NCBI GenBank assembly: GCA_023252195.1
Contig: JAHEXI010000004.1
Location: 62,001 to 126,000, forward strand
Reading direction: 5' to 3'
DNA length: 64,000 nt
Source of the DNA: Pseudonocardiales bacterium
GTDB lineage: Bacteria; Actinomycetota; Actinomycetes; Mycobacteriales; Pseudonocardiaceae
The position numbers and the translations under genes are program-made. This document shows positions 57,062 to 64,000 of this stretch, piece after piece. How positions within the stretch are numbered: the first letter of the stretch is position 1; each line of letters begins with the position of its first letter. The notes beneath the pieces were generated by a model that saw only the letters and a list, made by a program, of their open reading frames with translations, searched no databases and was not told the DNA's origin.

Positions 57062-57977
57062 CTGTGGGACGAATTCCATCCGGCTGCTCGTGGCGGATGT
57101 TTGCGCTGGCATGGTGAGTGATGTGCATCGGGAGATGCGGATCGTGCGGCTCGGTCAGGACGTCGACGCCACTGGTCGGTTGGCGCCAGATGCCCTGGAT
57201 CGCACTCGGCTGGCACTGGCTGACTACGCCGCCATCGCGCGGGGCGCCGGGGCGCAGCGGGTCCGGATGGTGGCCACCTCGGCGACCCGCGATGCCGCCA
57301 ACCGGGAGGAGTTCTTCGCGATGGTCTGCCGAACCCTCGGTACCGACGCTGAGGTGATCACTGGAGATGAGGAGGCGCGGTTGTCTTTCACCGGGGCGGT
57401 CGGCGGTCTGGATCCCGCTGACGGTCCGTTCCTGATCGTTGATGTCGGTGGCGGGTCCACCGAGCTGGTACTGGGCCAGTGGGATGGTGTGCGGGCGGAT
57501 GTGACGGCGGCACGGTCGGTAGACATCGGATGTGTCCGGATCACCGAGCGGCACCTCCGCAGCGACCCCCCGACACCTGCCGAGATCAGTGCCGCTGAGC
57601 AGTTCGCGGCGGAAACCCTGCAGCCGGCGTTCGCCGCGGTACCGGTAGCCAAGGCGCGTACCTGGGTCGGCGTGGCGGGCACCGTCACCACGCTGTCCGC
57701 TATCGCCCAGCAGCTGCCCGCCTATGATCTCGACAGCACCCACCTGTCCCGGCTGTCGCTGCAGCAGGTGCGAGCCACCGCTGAGCAGCTGCTCGCGTCG
57801 ACGCACCAGCAGCGGGCAGCCAACCCGGTCATCCACCCCGGCAGGGTGGATGTGATCGCCGGCGGTGCACTCATCGTGCGGGTGCTCGCCGAGGAGTTGC
57901 ATACCCGGGCCGGCATCAGCGAGCTGGTGGTCAGCGAGCACGACATCCTCGACGGCATCACGCTCGGCCTCGCCTGA
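57039..57977 (+). CDS. ppx: Ppx/GppA exopolyphosphatase family protein
   Basis: A 312-residue Ppx/GppA protein of the short actinobacterial kind (Rv1026/Rv0496-like): the opening [60 protein letters not shown] and a late [15 protein letters not shown]. It degrades polyphosphate or pppGpp. ATG 57039 is preferred; GTG 57033 and ATG 57042 are also in frame. GGGGAGGA lies upstream. Confidence 0.9.
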   Translation: MMRVAAIDCGTNSIRLLVADVCAGMVSDVHREMRIVRLGQDVDATGRLAPDALDRTRLALADYAAIARGAGAQRVRMVATSATRDAANREEFFAMVCRTLGTDAEVITGDEEARLSFTGAVGGLDPADGPFLIVDVGGGSTELVLGQWDGVRADVTAARSVDIGCVRITERHLRSDPPTPAEISAAEQFAAETLQPAFAAVPVAKARTWVGVAGTVTTLSAIAQQLPAYDLDSTHLSRLSLQQVRATAEQLLASTHQQRAANPVIHPGRVDVIAGGALIVRVLAEELHTRAGISELVVSEHDILDGITLGLA

Positions 57978-58675
57978 TGGGCACCGAGCTGGACATGCTG
58001 GACGACGAGATAACCCGGTGCCGGGCCTGCCCGCGACTGGTGGCCTGGCGGGAGCAAGTCGCCGCCGACAAGCGCGCCGCCTACCGTGCTGAGACCTACT
58101 GGGGACGTCCGGTTCCAGGCTTCGGACCGCCCGACGCCGCGCTGGCCATCGTCGGGCTCGCGCCGGCCGCACACGGCGGCAACCGGACCGGCCGGATCTT
58201 CACCGGCGACCGCTCCGGCGATGTGCTCTTCGCCGCGCTGCACGCAGTCGGCCTGGCTAACCAGCCGATGGCCACCCACCGCGGTGACGGACTGACGCTG
58301 CACCGCACCAGGATCACCGCCCCGGTACGGTGCGCCCCCCCGGCCAACAAACCCACCCCCACTGAGCGCGACACCTGCCGACCGTGGCTGATCAGAGAGC
58401 TGCAGCTGTTGCGTCCGACGCTGCGCGCGGTGGTTGTGCTCGGTGCTTTCGGCTGGCAGGCGCTCTTGCCCGCGCTGAGCGCCGCCGGCTGGCCGCTGCC
58501 AACCCCGCGGCCCCGTTTCGGGCACGGCACCGAGGTCGTCCTGGATGGGCTGCACCTACTCGGCAGCTATCACGTCAGCCAGCAGAACACCTTCACCGGT
58601 CGGCTCACCCCGGCCATGCTGGTCGACGTGCTGCGCCGGGCGATCGAACTAGCCGGGATCGCAGCTCCTTCTTGA
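57977..58675 (+). CDS. Family 5 uracil-DNA glycosylase (UdgB type)
   Basis: A 232-residue Fe-S uracil-DNA glycosylase: N-terminal [12 protein letters not shown] (cluster cysteines), active-site [21 protein letters not shown] and the leucine-loop/His block [16 protein letters not shown]. Family 5 enzymes remove uracil and hypoxanthine and lack the usual polar catalytic residue, as seen here (GLAPA). The start ATG shares one base with the ppx stop. Confidence 0.88.
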   Translation: MGTELDMLDDEITRCRACPRLVAWREQVAADKRAAYRAETYWGRPVPGFGPPDAALAIVGLAPAAHGGNRTGRIFTGDRSGDVLFAALHAVGLANQPMATHRGDGLTLHRTRITAPVRCAPPANKPTPTERDTCRPWLIRELQLLRPTLRAVVVLGAFGWQALLPALSAAGWPLPTPRPRFGHGTEVVLDGLHLLGSYHVSQQNTFTGRLTPAMLVDVLRRAIELAGIAAPS

Positions 58676-58726
58676 TCGCTCGGGTTCTTGATCCGTCCCT
58701 GGGTGGCACGGTTACCCTTGGCGAAC

Positions 58727-58800
58727 GCCCCCGTAGCCCAACCGGCAGAGGCAGGTCCCTTAAAAGGGCCGCAGTGTGGGTTCGAATCCCACCGGGGGCA
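58727..58800 (+). tRNA. tRNA with UAA anticodon (Leu?), short variable loop
   Basis: A 74-base cloverleaf: acceptor GCCCCCG/CGGGGGC with A73, D-arm GCC/GGC, anticodon stem GGTCC/GGGCC around loop CTTAAAA (anticodon TAA), a 5-base variable region GCAGT and T-arm GTGGG-TTCGAAT-CCCAC. The anticodon reads UUA, i.e. leucine, but bacterial leucine tRNAs normally have a long variable arm, which is absent here. CCA is not encoded. Confidence 0.9.
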
Positions 58801-58833
58801 CGTACAGCAGTTCGAACAACGGCCGTGGCTTGA

Positions 58834-59232
58834 TCACGTCGACTCGCCGTGACGCGGCCGCGGCGCCGCCCGCATTTCGGCAGTCCAGATGGCAATGACG
58901 GCTGCTGCGGTGCTGCGGTGACGAACCGGGAGATCACCATCCCAGAGCAGGGTCCAGAGTCGGTCGATGTAAGGTGGCGCGCCGCTGACGGAATAGCGGG
59001 TTGCGTTCTCGGCGGCGGTGTGGCGAGTCTGGGTGACCAGGCCGAGGCCCCGAGCGGAGCAGAAGGTCATCTGGGCGAGATCGACGACCAGGTGGGCCGG
59101 ATGCTGATCGAGGCTGTGATCCAGCGCGGTCTGCAGAGTGGGCAGCGTGCACAGGTCGACTTCACCAGCAACGCGCAGCACGATGATCTCACCCGCAGTG
59201 CAGGGCAATGATTCTGTAGAGCAGGACAACAA
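58834..59232 (-). CDS. STAS-domain anti-sigma-factor antagonist-like protein
   Basis: A 132-residue STAS protein: IIVLRVAGEVDLCTLPTLQT, LVVDLAQMTFCSARGLGLV and a C-terminal TLLWDGDLPVRHRS. The usual phosphorylated Ser in the D-S-x-G motif is replaced (CSARG), so classic kinase control may not apply, though this variant is common in actinobacterial STAS proteins. Next to two GAF-ANTAR regulators, it may belong to a stress-signalling cluster. No anti-sigma kinase is seen. Confidence 0.8.
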   Translation of the reverse strand: MLSCSTESLPCTAGEIIVLRVAGEVDLCTLPTLQTALDHSLDQHPAHLVVDLAQMTFCSARGLGLVTQTRHTAAENATRYSVSGAPPYIDRLWTLLWDGDLPVRHRSTAAAVIAIWTAEMRAAPRPRHGEST

Positions 59233-59382
59233 ACACCGGAGTGCCGGGATCGTTGAGGTTGCCAGGGTCTCACCCTTCAGCAGACGGAATCGAGCGTCGC
59301 CGGGGTCTGGGGCTACCTCACCATGCTACAGATCTACCACCCGTATCACACTGCCCGAGTGTTAATGAAAACCAAATTACCG

Positions 59383-60147
59383 CTAGTCGACCGCGTTGCT
59401 GGGTGCTACGCGAGTGGCGAGCACCTCGCTGGCCAGGTCGGTCTCGACGACCTGGCGGGCCACTTCGGATAGCAGTGCATTGCGGTTGCGGGCGTAGCGG
59501 CGCAGCCGGTCGAAGGCGGCGTTCATGCTCAGGTTCCCGCGATGGGCGAGCACCCCCTTGGCCTGCTCTATGATCACTCGATTGTTCAGCGCGGTCTGCA
59601 ACTGCTCGGTGACCACCTCACCGCGGCGAGCGGCGCGTTCGGACAGGATCCCGATCGTCGCGACGTCGGCGAGTGCTTGACCCAGCACCAGATCAGCCTC
59701 GGGCAGTGTTCCCGGTTGGCGGTGGAACAGGTTCATCGCGCCGATCGCCTCGCCGCGCAACCGCAGCGGCAGCGCATGCACCGACCGGTAGGCCCCCCGG
59801 CTCTCGACGGCGGCCGCGAACACCGGCCACCGCCCGGCCGCGTCGATCAGATCCGGGACGCTCACCGGCGCCTGGGTGCGGAAGCACTCCACGCAGGGGC
59901 CCTGGTCGGCTTCGAGCTGCATCAGCTCCATCACATCGGCGTCTTCGTGCGAGGACGCAACCACCTGCAGGGTGCGCTGGGAGTCGACAAGCATGATCCC
60001 TGCCGCGTCGGCGGCCAGTAGCTCGACGCTGTAGCCCACCAACCGGTCCAGCAGATCGATGATGTCGTAGTCGTCGACCAGGGTGTCCGCGAGCCCGACA
60101 AATGCCCTACTCAGCAACTGTTCACGACTGCGTACCACCTGACTCAT
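59383..60147 (-). CDS. GAF-ANTAR RNA-binding regulator (1)
   Basis: A 254-residue protein with a GAF sensor (about 20-165; AAGIMLVDSQRTLQVVASS, QGPCVECFRTQAPVSVPDL, HALPLRLRGEAIGAMNLF) and a C-terminal ANTAR domain (about 175-235; LQTALNNRVIIEQAKGVLAH, AAFDRLRRYARNRNALLSEV). ANTAR proteins bind paired RNA hairpins to block transcription termination. ATG 60147 has AGAGGA upstream. A paralogue lies directly upstream. Confidence 0.9.
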   Translation of the reverse strand: MSQVVRSREQLLSRAFVGLADTLVDDYDIIDLLDRLVGYSVELLAADAAGIMLVDSQRTLQVVASSHEDADVMELMQLEADQGPCVECFRTQAPVSVPDLIDAAGRWPVFAAAVESRGAYRSVHALPLRLRGEAIGAMNLFHRQPGTLPEADLVLGQALADVATIGILSERAARRGEVVTEQLQTALNNRVIIEQAKGVLAHRGNLSMNAAFDRLRRYARNRNALLSEVARQVVETDLASEVLATRVAPSNAVD

Positions 60148-60211
60148 CAGATCCTCTTTCGCCACGCACTCGCCCTGGGTTCCTCCAGGAGCCGCTGTGT
60201 CATCTTTCGGG

Positions 60212-60952
60212 TCACGCCATGTCCTGGGTGAAGCACAATCGCCGGGACACCACATCGTGGGCTACGTCGCTGAGCAACCGCTGTTCGACGAAAGCATAGG
60301 CCCGCATCCGGGCCAGGGCGTCGGTCGCGCTGACGCCAAGCTGCACCAATATCATGCCGGTGGCCTGGTGGACCTCCGCGCGGCCGTGCAACGAATGGTC
60401 AAGCCACCGTCCATTACCGGGATCGCTTCGCACCCCGAGGAACATCAACGCGGCCATGTTCGCGGCGCTGATCGCCTCCCGTAGCTGCGCGCCGTTCAGC
60501 GAACCCGGAGCCGTGCGATACATGTCGAGCACCCCGAGGTTGATAGCCCCCCACTGCAGTGGCAACGCGAACAGCGCTCCCACATCGGACTGCTCCATCA
60601 CCGCGGCGGCGAAGATCGGCCAACGGATCGTCTGGGTGCTGTGGTGCAAGTCAGGTACCAGCACCGGCCGCCCGGTCAGCGCTGCCTCGATGCACGCGCC
60701 CTCGCCCAAGCTGAACTGCAGATCTTCCAGCAGCTCCGCCGTCGCATCAGAAGCGCACAACGTTTCGCGTGAGGCGCTCGCGGTCAGCAGCGAGATCGCC
60801 GCACCGTCGACGTCCACACCCAGCACACACGCTTGGCAGATCTGCTCGGCCAGCTCGTGATCTCCCCCGACTTCCCGAGCAATCGCCAGCATCGCCTGCG
60901 CCACCGAGCCCGGCTCAGCCACTCCGACCGACCGCACCACGCGGGCCCTCAC
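60212..60952 (-). CDS. GAF-ANTAR RNA-binding regulator (2)
   Basis: A 246-residue paralogue of the preceding entry: GAF domain (about 30-160; VDVDGAAISLLTASASRETL, LGEGACIEAALTGRPVLVPD) and ANTAR domain (about 180-240; AEVHQATGMILVQLGVSATD, ALARMRAYAFVEQRLLSDVA). Start GTG 60952. The 64-base gap to the next gene allows co-transcription. Ligands of the GAF domains are unknown. Confidence 0.88.
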   Translation of the reverse strand: MRARVVRSVGVAEPGSVAQAMLAIAREVGGDHELAEQICQACVLGVDVDGAAISLLTASASRETLCASDATAELLEDLQFSLGEGACIEAALTGRPVLVPDLHHSTQTIRWPIFAAAVMEQSDVGALFALPLQWGAINLGVLDMYRTAPGSLNGAQLREAISAANMAALMFLGVRSDPGNGRWLDHSLHGRAEVHQATGMILVQLGVSATDALARMRAYAFVEQRLLSDVAHDVVSRRLCFTQDMA

Positions 60953-61049
60953 CGAGCACTCTCATCGCAGCCAGCCCCCGTCAGTCCAGATCAGATCACA
61001 AAGCGGAGCACGACGGGGACTAGATCGGCGCCGACGGACTCCTTCCACG

Positions 61050-63218
61050 CTACACCGCCGGGACCCGGTCCGAGTGGCCTCCCGTCTGGGGTACGGATAG
61101 TCCCAGGTCGGCCGCGAGCCCGACGACGGCCTGGTCGATCCGGTGCAGGTGGCGCAACGCCGCGAGCACCTGCTCCCGCTCAGCGGGCGGGCAGTCGGTC
61201 ACCGCGTCCTCCGCGCGATCGAGTAGCCGTTGCGCGGAGCTCACCTCGCCGCTGCGGTCACCCTCGCTCACAGCAGCGGCCAGTGCGTCGACGTTGTGCC
61301 GCACCCGGAGCGCAGCTCCGGACAGTCCGGGGCGCAGCGTCGCCGGGTCGGCTACCGGGACGGTGCACAGCTGGGCAAGTCCCCGCGCGTAGTGGTCGCA
61401 GGCCTGCAGCACTCGCAGACCGTGGCGCACCCCGGAGCGCCCCGCGATCCCGGCCAGCCCGTCGGTGAGGGGCTTCGCGCTGGTCCGCAGCGTGCGCATG
61501 TTCTCACCCAGTTTGCGCGCCTCGCTGACCAGGCTGGTGCCATCAGCGTCGCCAAGCAGGCTGTCCACCGCATGGCACAGCAGCTCACCGACCCCATCCA
61601 GGACAGTGTGGGCGTTGCCGCCGATGGTGTTGCGGGTGCTCGTCGGCAGCACGACATAGGCCACCACGATGCCGATGGCCGCGCCCGCGGCGGTCTCCTC
61701 CAGGCGCACGAGCAGCAGCCCGACGCTGAACTGGCCGAGCAACCCGTACAGCAGCGCCAGCATCAGAGTGATCCAGAAGATCATCAGTGCCGGCGAGACC
61801 TGCACCAGGTAGAAGGCGAAGAAGATGCAGACACCGATGAGTACCAGCGAGATCGTGCCGTTGCCGCCGACCAGCACCGCGACGAGCACCCCGGCCACCA
61901 CGCCGCCGACCGTGCCCAGCACGCGCTGCCAGCCCTTGCTCAGAGTCTCACCGCTGGACACCGTGCCGGCGTAGATGACGAACGCGGTGATCGCTGCCCA
62001 GTACCAGCGGGTGGGCGAGATCAGCTCGCCCACCACGATGGCCAGCGTGCCGGCCACCCCGACCTGGACCGACTGCCGCGTCGTGACTCGCTGCCAGCCC
62101 GTGAGCTCACGATCCCCGGCTGGGCCGTCCTGATCACCGGAGTCGTCAGAATCGTTACCGGGCTGCTCGTTCGCGGCGGCCGGCGCCGCCTCCGTCAGCG
62201 GGATGGCCAACGCCGCGCGAACTACCGCCACCACGGCGATTCGCAGCCGGTTGACGATCGCGTCGTCAACCGGCTCGGTGGCTGCGAGCTGGTCGGCTAC
62301 GCCATTCACCCGGTCGATGAGCCCGGCGGGTCGCTCGGTGCGCAATGCGGCGCGCAGCTGCCCGAGCAAGTCGGCCAGCCGATGGAGATCTGCCCTATGG
62401 CGGTCTGGGCCGGGTGCGACGGGATCGCGGTCCAGGACCCGTACGGTCAGCCCCACTAGCCGCTCGGTAGCCAGCTCAGCATCGAACACGCGTAGTGCCG
62501 GCTCGCTGCCTACCGCGTCGTCGATGCGGTTCTCCACCATCAGCGCAGCATCATTGAGCCTGATCAGCAGGTGTTGCAGCCGCCCGCGAGAGCGTGGCGT
62601 CAGCGATCCGTCGACGAGCCCGTCGGCCGCCGCGCCGATAACCGCACCGAGCCGGGCGCGGAAGGCCCGCAGCAGCCGAGCCAGCTCCCGCTCCGGGCGA
62701 TCTCGCACCACGACGTTGCGCATCAGCAGGCTGCATGCCACCCCGATGACCACTGCGACCGCCAGCGCGGGCAGCTGTGCGAGGGTGGCGTGCAGGAAAA
62801 GTGCGAAGAAGTACGTGATGAACGCGACCATGCCCAGCGCCATCCCGCGAGGGCCGAACCGGCGCATGTACACCGTCGCCATCATGATCACCACAAATAC
62901 CGCATCGCTGCTGAACAAGTGCGGCGCCAGCAACGCCCCGAGCGTCACCGCCGCGACCGCTGGCAGCGGTAACAACGCCGTAGTGAGTACCCGCTGCCGC
63001 GGCTCCTGGTCGTTGACGGCCACCGAGGAAATCATCGCGACCACCACGCCGAGCAGCGCGACGGTGATCGGCTGACCGGTCAGGCCGGCCAGCTTGGCGA
63101 GTACCGCGAGAGCCAGCGCCACAGTGGCCACCGTGGTCGCGGCCATCCGCAGCCGCAACGACCCGGGATCGGCCGCGACCAGCCAGTCCCGGGCCCGGAT
63201 AACCACGTCGATCTGCAC
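61050..63218 (-). CDS. FUSC/YccS-family membrane protein
   Basis: A 722-residue protein with the two-fold FUSC layout: an N-terminal block of about six membrane helices (about 25-170), a soluble helical stretch (about 175-370), a second block of about six helices (about 380-540; QSVQVGVAGTLAIVVGELIS, RVLGTVGGVVAGVLVAVLVG) and a C-terminal cytosolic helical part. The family resembles aromatic-acid exporters and fusaric-acid resistance proteins. Start GTG 63218. Substrate unknown. Confidence 0.8.
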   Translation of the reverse strand: MQIDVVIRARDWLVAADPGSLRLRMAATTVATVALALAVLAKLAGLTGQPITVALLGVVVAMISSVAVNDQEPRQRVLTTALLPLPAVAAVTLGALLAPHLFSSDAVFVVIMMATVYMRRFGPRGMALGMVAFITYFFALFLHATLAQLPALAVAVVIGVACSLLMRNVVVRDRPERELARLLRAFRARLGAVIGAAADGLVDGSLTPRSRGRLQHLLIRLNDAALMVENRIDDAVGSEPALRVFDAELATERLVGLTVRVLDRDPVAPGPDRHRADLHRLADLLGQLRAALRTERPAGLIDRVNGVADQLAATEPVDDAIVNRLRIAVVAVVRAALAIPLTEAAPAAANEQPGNDSDDSGDQDGPAGDRELTGWQRVTTRQSVQVGVAGTLAIVVGELISPTRWYWAAITAFVIYAGTVSSGETLSKGWQRVLGTVGGVVAGVLVAVLVGGNGTISLVLIGVCIFFAFYLVQVSPALMIFWITLMLALLYGLLGQFSVGLLLVRLEETAAGAAIGIVVAYVVLPTSTRNTIGGNAHTVLDGVGELLCHAVDSLLGDADGTSLVSEARKLGENMRTLRTSAKPLTDGLAGIAGRSGVRHGLRVLQACDHYARGLAQLCTVPVADPATLRPGLSGAALRVRHNVDALAAAVSEGDRSGEVSSAQRLLDRAEDAVTDCPPAEREQVLAALRHLHRIDQAVVGLAADLGLSVPQTGGHSDRVPAV

Positions 63219-63307
63219 GCTTCGATCGTCGCACGCTGCGGTGCCGCGCCCGGCGTTATCGGGCCGAGGATGGTTAGCCGGCGGGCTCGGCGGGTACGTC
63301 TGGCGTC

Positions 63308-64000
63308 ATGACCAACACCAAGCCACTGGCGGTGGTGACCGGCGCCTCCAGCGGCATCGGTTTTGAACTCGCCAAGGTGTTCGCCGACAACGGCTACGAC
63401 CTGCTGGTCAACGCCGAGGACAACGGCTTGGAAGCGGCCGCTGAGCAGTTACGAGCCGCCGGCGCACACGTCCAGACAATCCAGACCGACCTCAGCACCT
63501 ACGACGGCGTCGAGCAGCTCTACGCCGCGATAGTGTCGACCGGGCGACCGGTGAGCGCTGCGGCGCTCAACGCGGGCGTCGGCCAGGGCGGCGCGTTCAT
63601 CGACACCGATCTCGCCGATGAGATCAGGATCATCGACCTCAACGTCACGTCAACCGTGCACCTGGCTAAGCGGCTGCTCAAGGACATGGTCACCCGTGAC
63701 GCCGGTCGGGTGCTGGTCACCTCGTCCATTGCGTCGACCATGCCGGGTTCCTTTCAGGCGGTCTACAACGCCTCCAAGTCTTTCCTGCAGTCGTTCGCCC
63801 AAGCGTTGGGCAACGAGCTCAAAGACACTGGCGTCACTATCACCGCGCTGATGCCCGGCCCCACTGACACCGACTTCTTCCACCGCGCCGACATGGAGGA
63901 TACGAAGATCGGTCAAGCAACGAAGGACGATCCGGCCCTGGTCGCCAAACAGGGCTTCGAGGCTCTGATGGGCGGCAAGAACAAGATTATTGCGGGCTCG
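63308..64000 (+). CDS. Short-chain dehydrogenase/reductase (3' truncated by window)
   Basis: The open frame from ATG 63308 runs off the right edge after 231 codons. It has the SDR cofactor motif VVTGASSGIGFELAKVFADN, the NAG equivalent AALNAGVG, the catalytic Ser in VTSSIAST and YNASK (Tyr/Lys). The order is that of classical SDRs (DltE/SDR3-type). The substrate cannot be told. It is divergent from the FUSC gene with an 89-base gap. Confidence 0.88.
   Translation, partial: MTNTKPLAVVTGASSGIGFELAKVFADNGYDLLVNAEDNGLEAAAEQLRAAGAHVQTIQTDLSTYDGVEQLYAAIVSTGRPVSAAALNAGVGQGGAFIDTDLADEIRIIDLNVTSTVHLAKRLLKDMVTRDAGRVLVTSSIASTMPGSFQAVYNASKSFLQSFAQALGNELKDTGVTITALMPGPTDTDFFHRADMEDTKIGQATKDDPALVAKQGFEALMGGKNKIIAGS

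Noticed and set aside
58727-58800. tRNA as a phage or island attachment site
   Set aside because: No duplicate of the tRNA 3' end and no integrase were found nearby.
61230-62459. A 409-codon plus-strand frame across the FUSC gene
   Set aside because: Low-complexity R/H/Q-rich translation opposite a well-defined membrane protein.

Overview
The window is high-GC, gene-dense DNA from an actinobacterium. The conserved block mfd, SurA-like lipoprotein, mazG, LpqU-type transglycosylase, eno, FtsB/DivIC-like, DUF501 and ppx matches the mycobacterial Rv1020-Rv1026 gene order. ESX/type VII accessory proteins (EspG-, EspC-, PPE- and WXG100-like), a DUF3558 lipoprotein, a DUF222/13E12 HNH protein, ANTAR regulators and a SARP regulator point to Mycobacteriales in the wide sense, most likely Pseudonocardiaceae or a close relative. 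The genus cannot be fixed from sequence reading alone.

Layout. (1) 1-5894 (+): a compact exopolysaccharide operon with a sugar aminotransferase, chain-length (Wzz-like) protein, MurJ/Wzx-like flippase, Wzy/O-antigen-ligase-like polymerase and an initiating sugar-phosphate transferase. (2) 5931-9108: a small membrane protein, a FemAB/BioF2-type acyltransferase and a GH16 lipoprotein. (3) 9101-20369 (-): a second polysaccharide or glycolipid locus. It holds a GT-C-like membrane protein, a tandem two-domain GT2, a dolichol-P-mannose-synthase-like GT2, a NodB deacetylase, a flippase fused to a complete APH-type kinase, and an 891-residue protein joining a phosphoribosyltransferase-like and a HAD phosphatase domain. 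(4) 20654-21628 (+): an Alg13/14-like glycosyltransferase ending in palindromic hairpins. (5) 21679-35776 (-): a tightly overlapping exopolysaccharide operon (deacetylase, two GT4, UDP-sugar dehydrogenase, ATP-grasp ligase, flavin monooxygenase, initiating transferase, epimerase, GH18, processive-type GT2). Three LuxR-type regulators bracket it, and none of their receiver domains has the usual phospho-acceptor Asp.

(6) 36093-39722: mfd. (7) 39727-51282: an accessory island separating mfd from its usual neighbours. It contains a MNT nucleotidyltransferase with a decayed HEPN partner, two ESX-accessory operons without any ESX core gene, a frameshifted AAA/TPR regulator, a SARP, an orphan Cys-rich protein with an operator-like inverted repeat upstream, and a 13E12 HNH protein. 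(8) 51318-58675: the conserved housekeeping block followed by a family 5 uracil-DNA glycosylase. (9) 58727-64000: a tRNA with a UAA anticodon but a short variable loop, a STAS protein, two GAF-ANTAR proteins, a FUSC-family membrane protein and a truncated short-chain dehydrogenase at the window edge.

The three sugar regions together supply initiation, chain extension, sugar oxidation, modification, flipping, polymerisation and trimming for at least two surface polymers. The most novel-looking pieces are the two multidomain fusions of region 3 and the regulator set of region 5.
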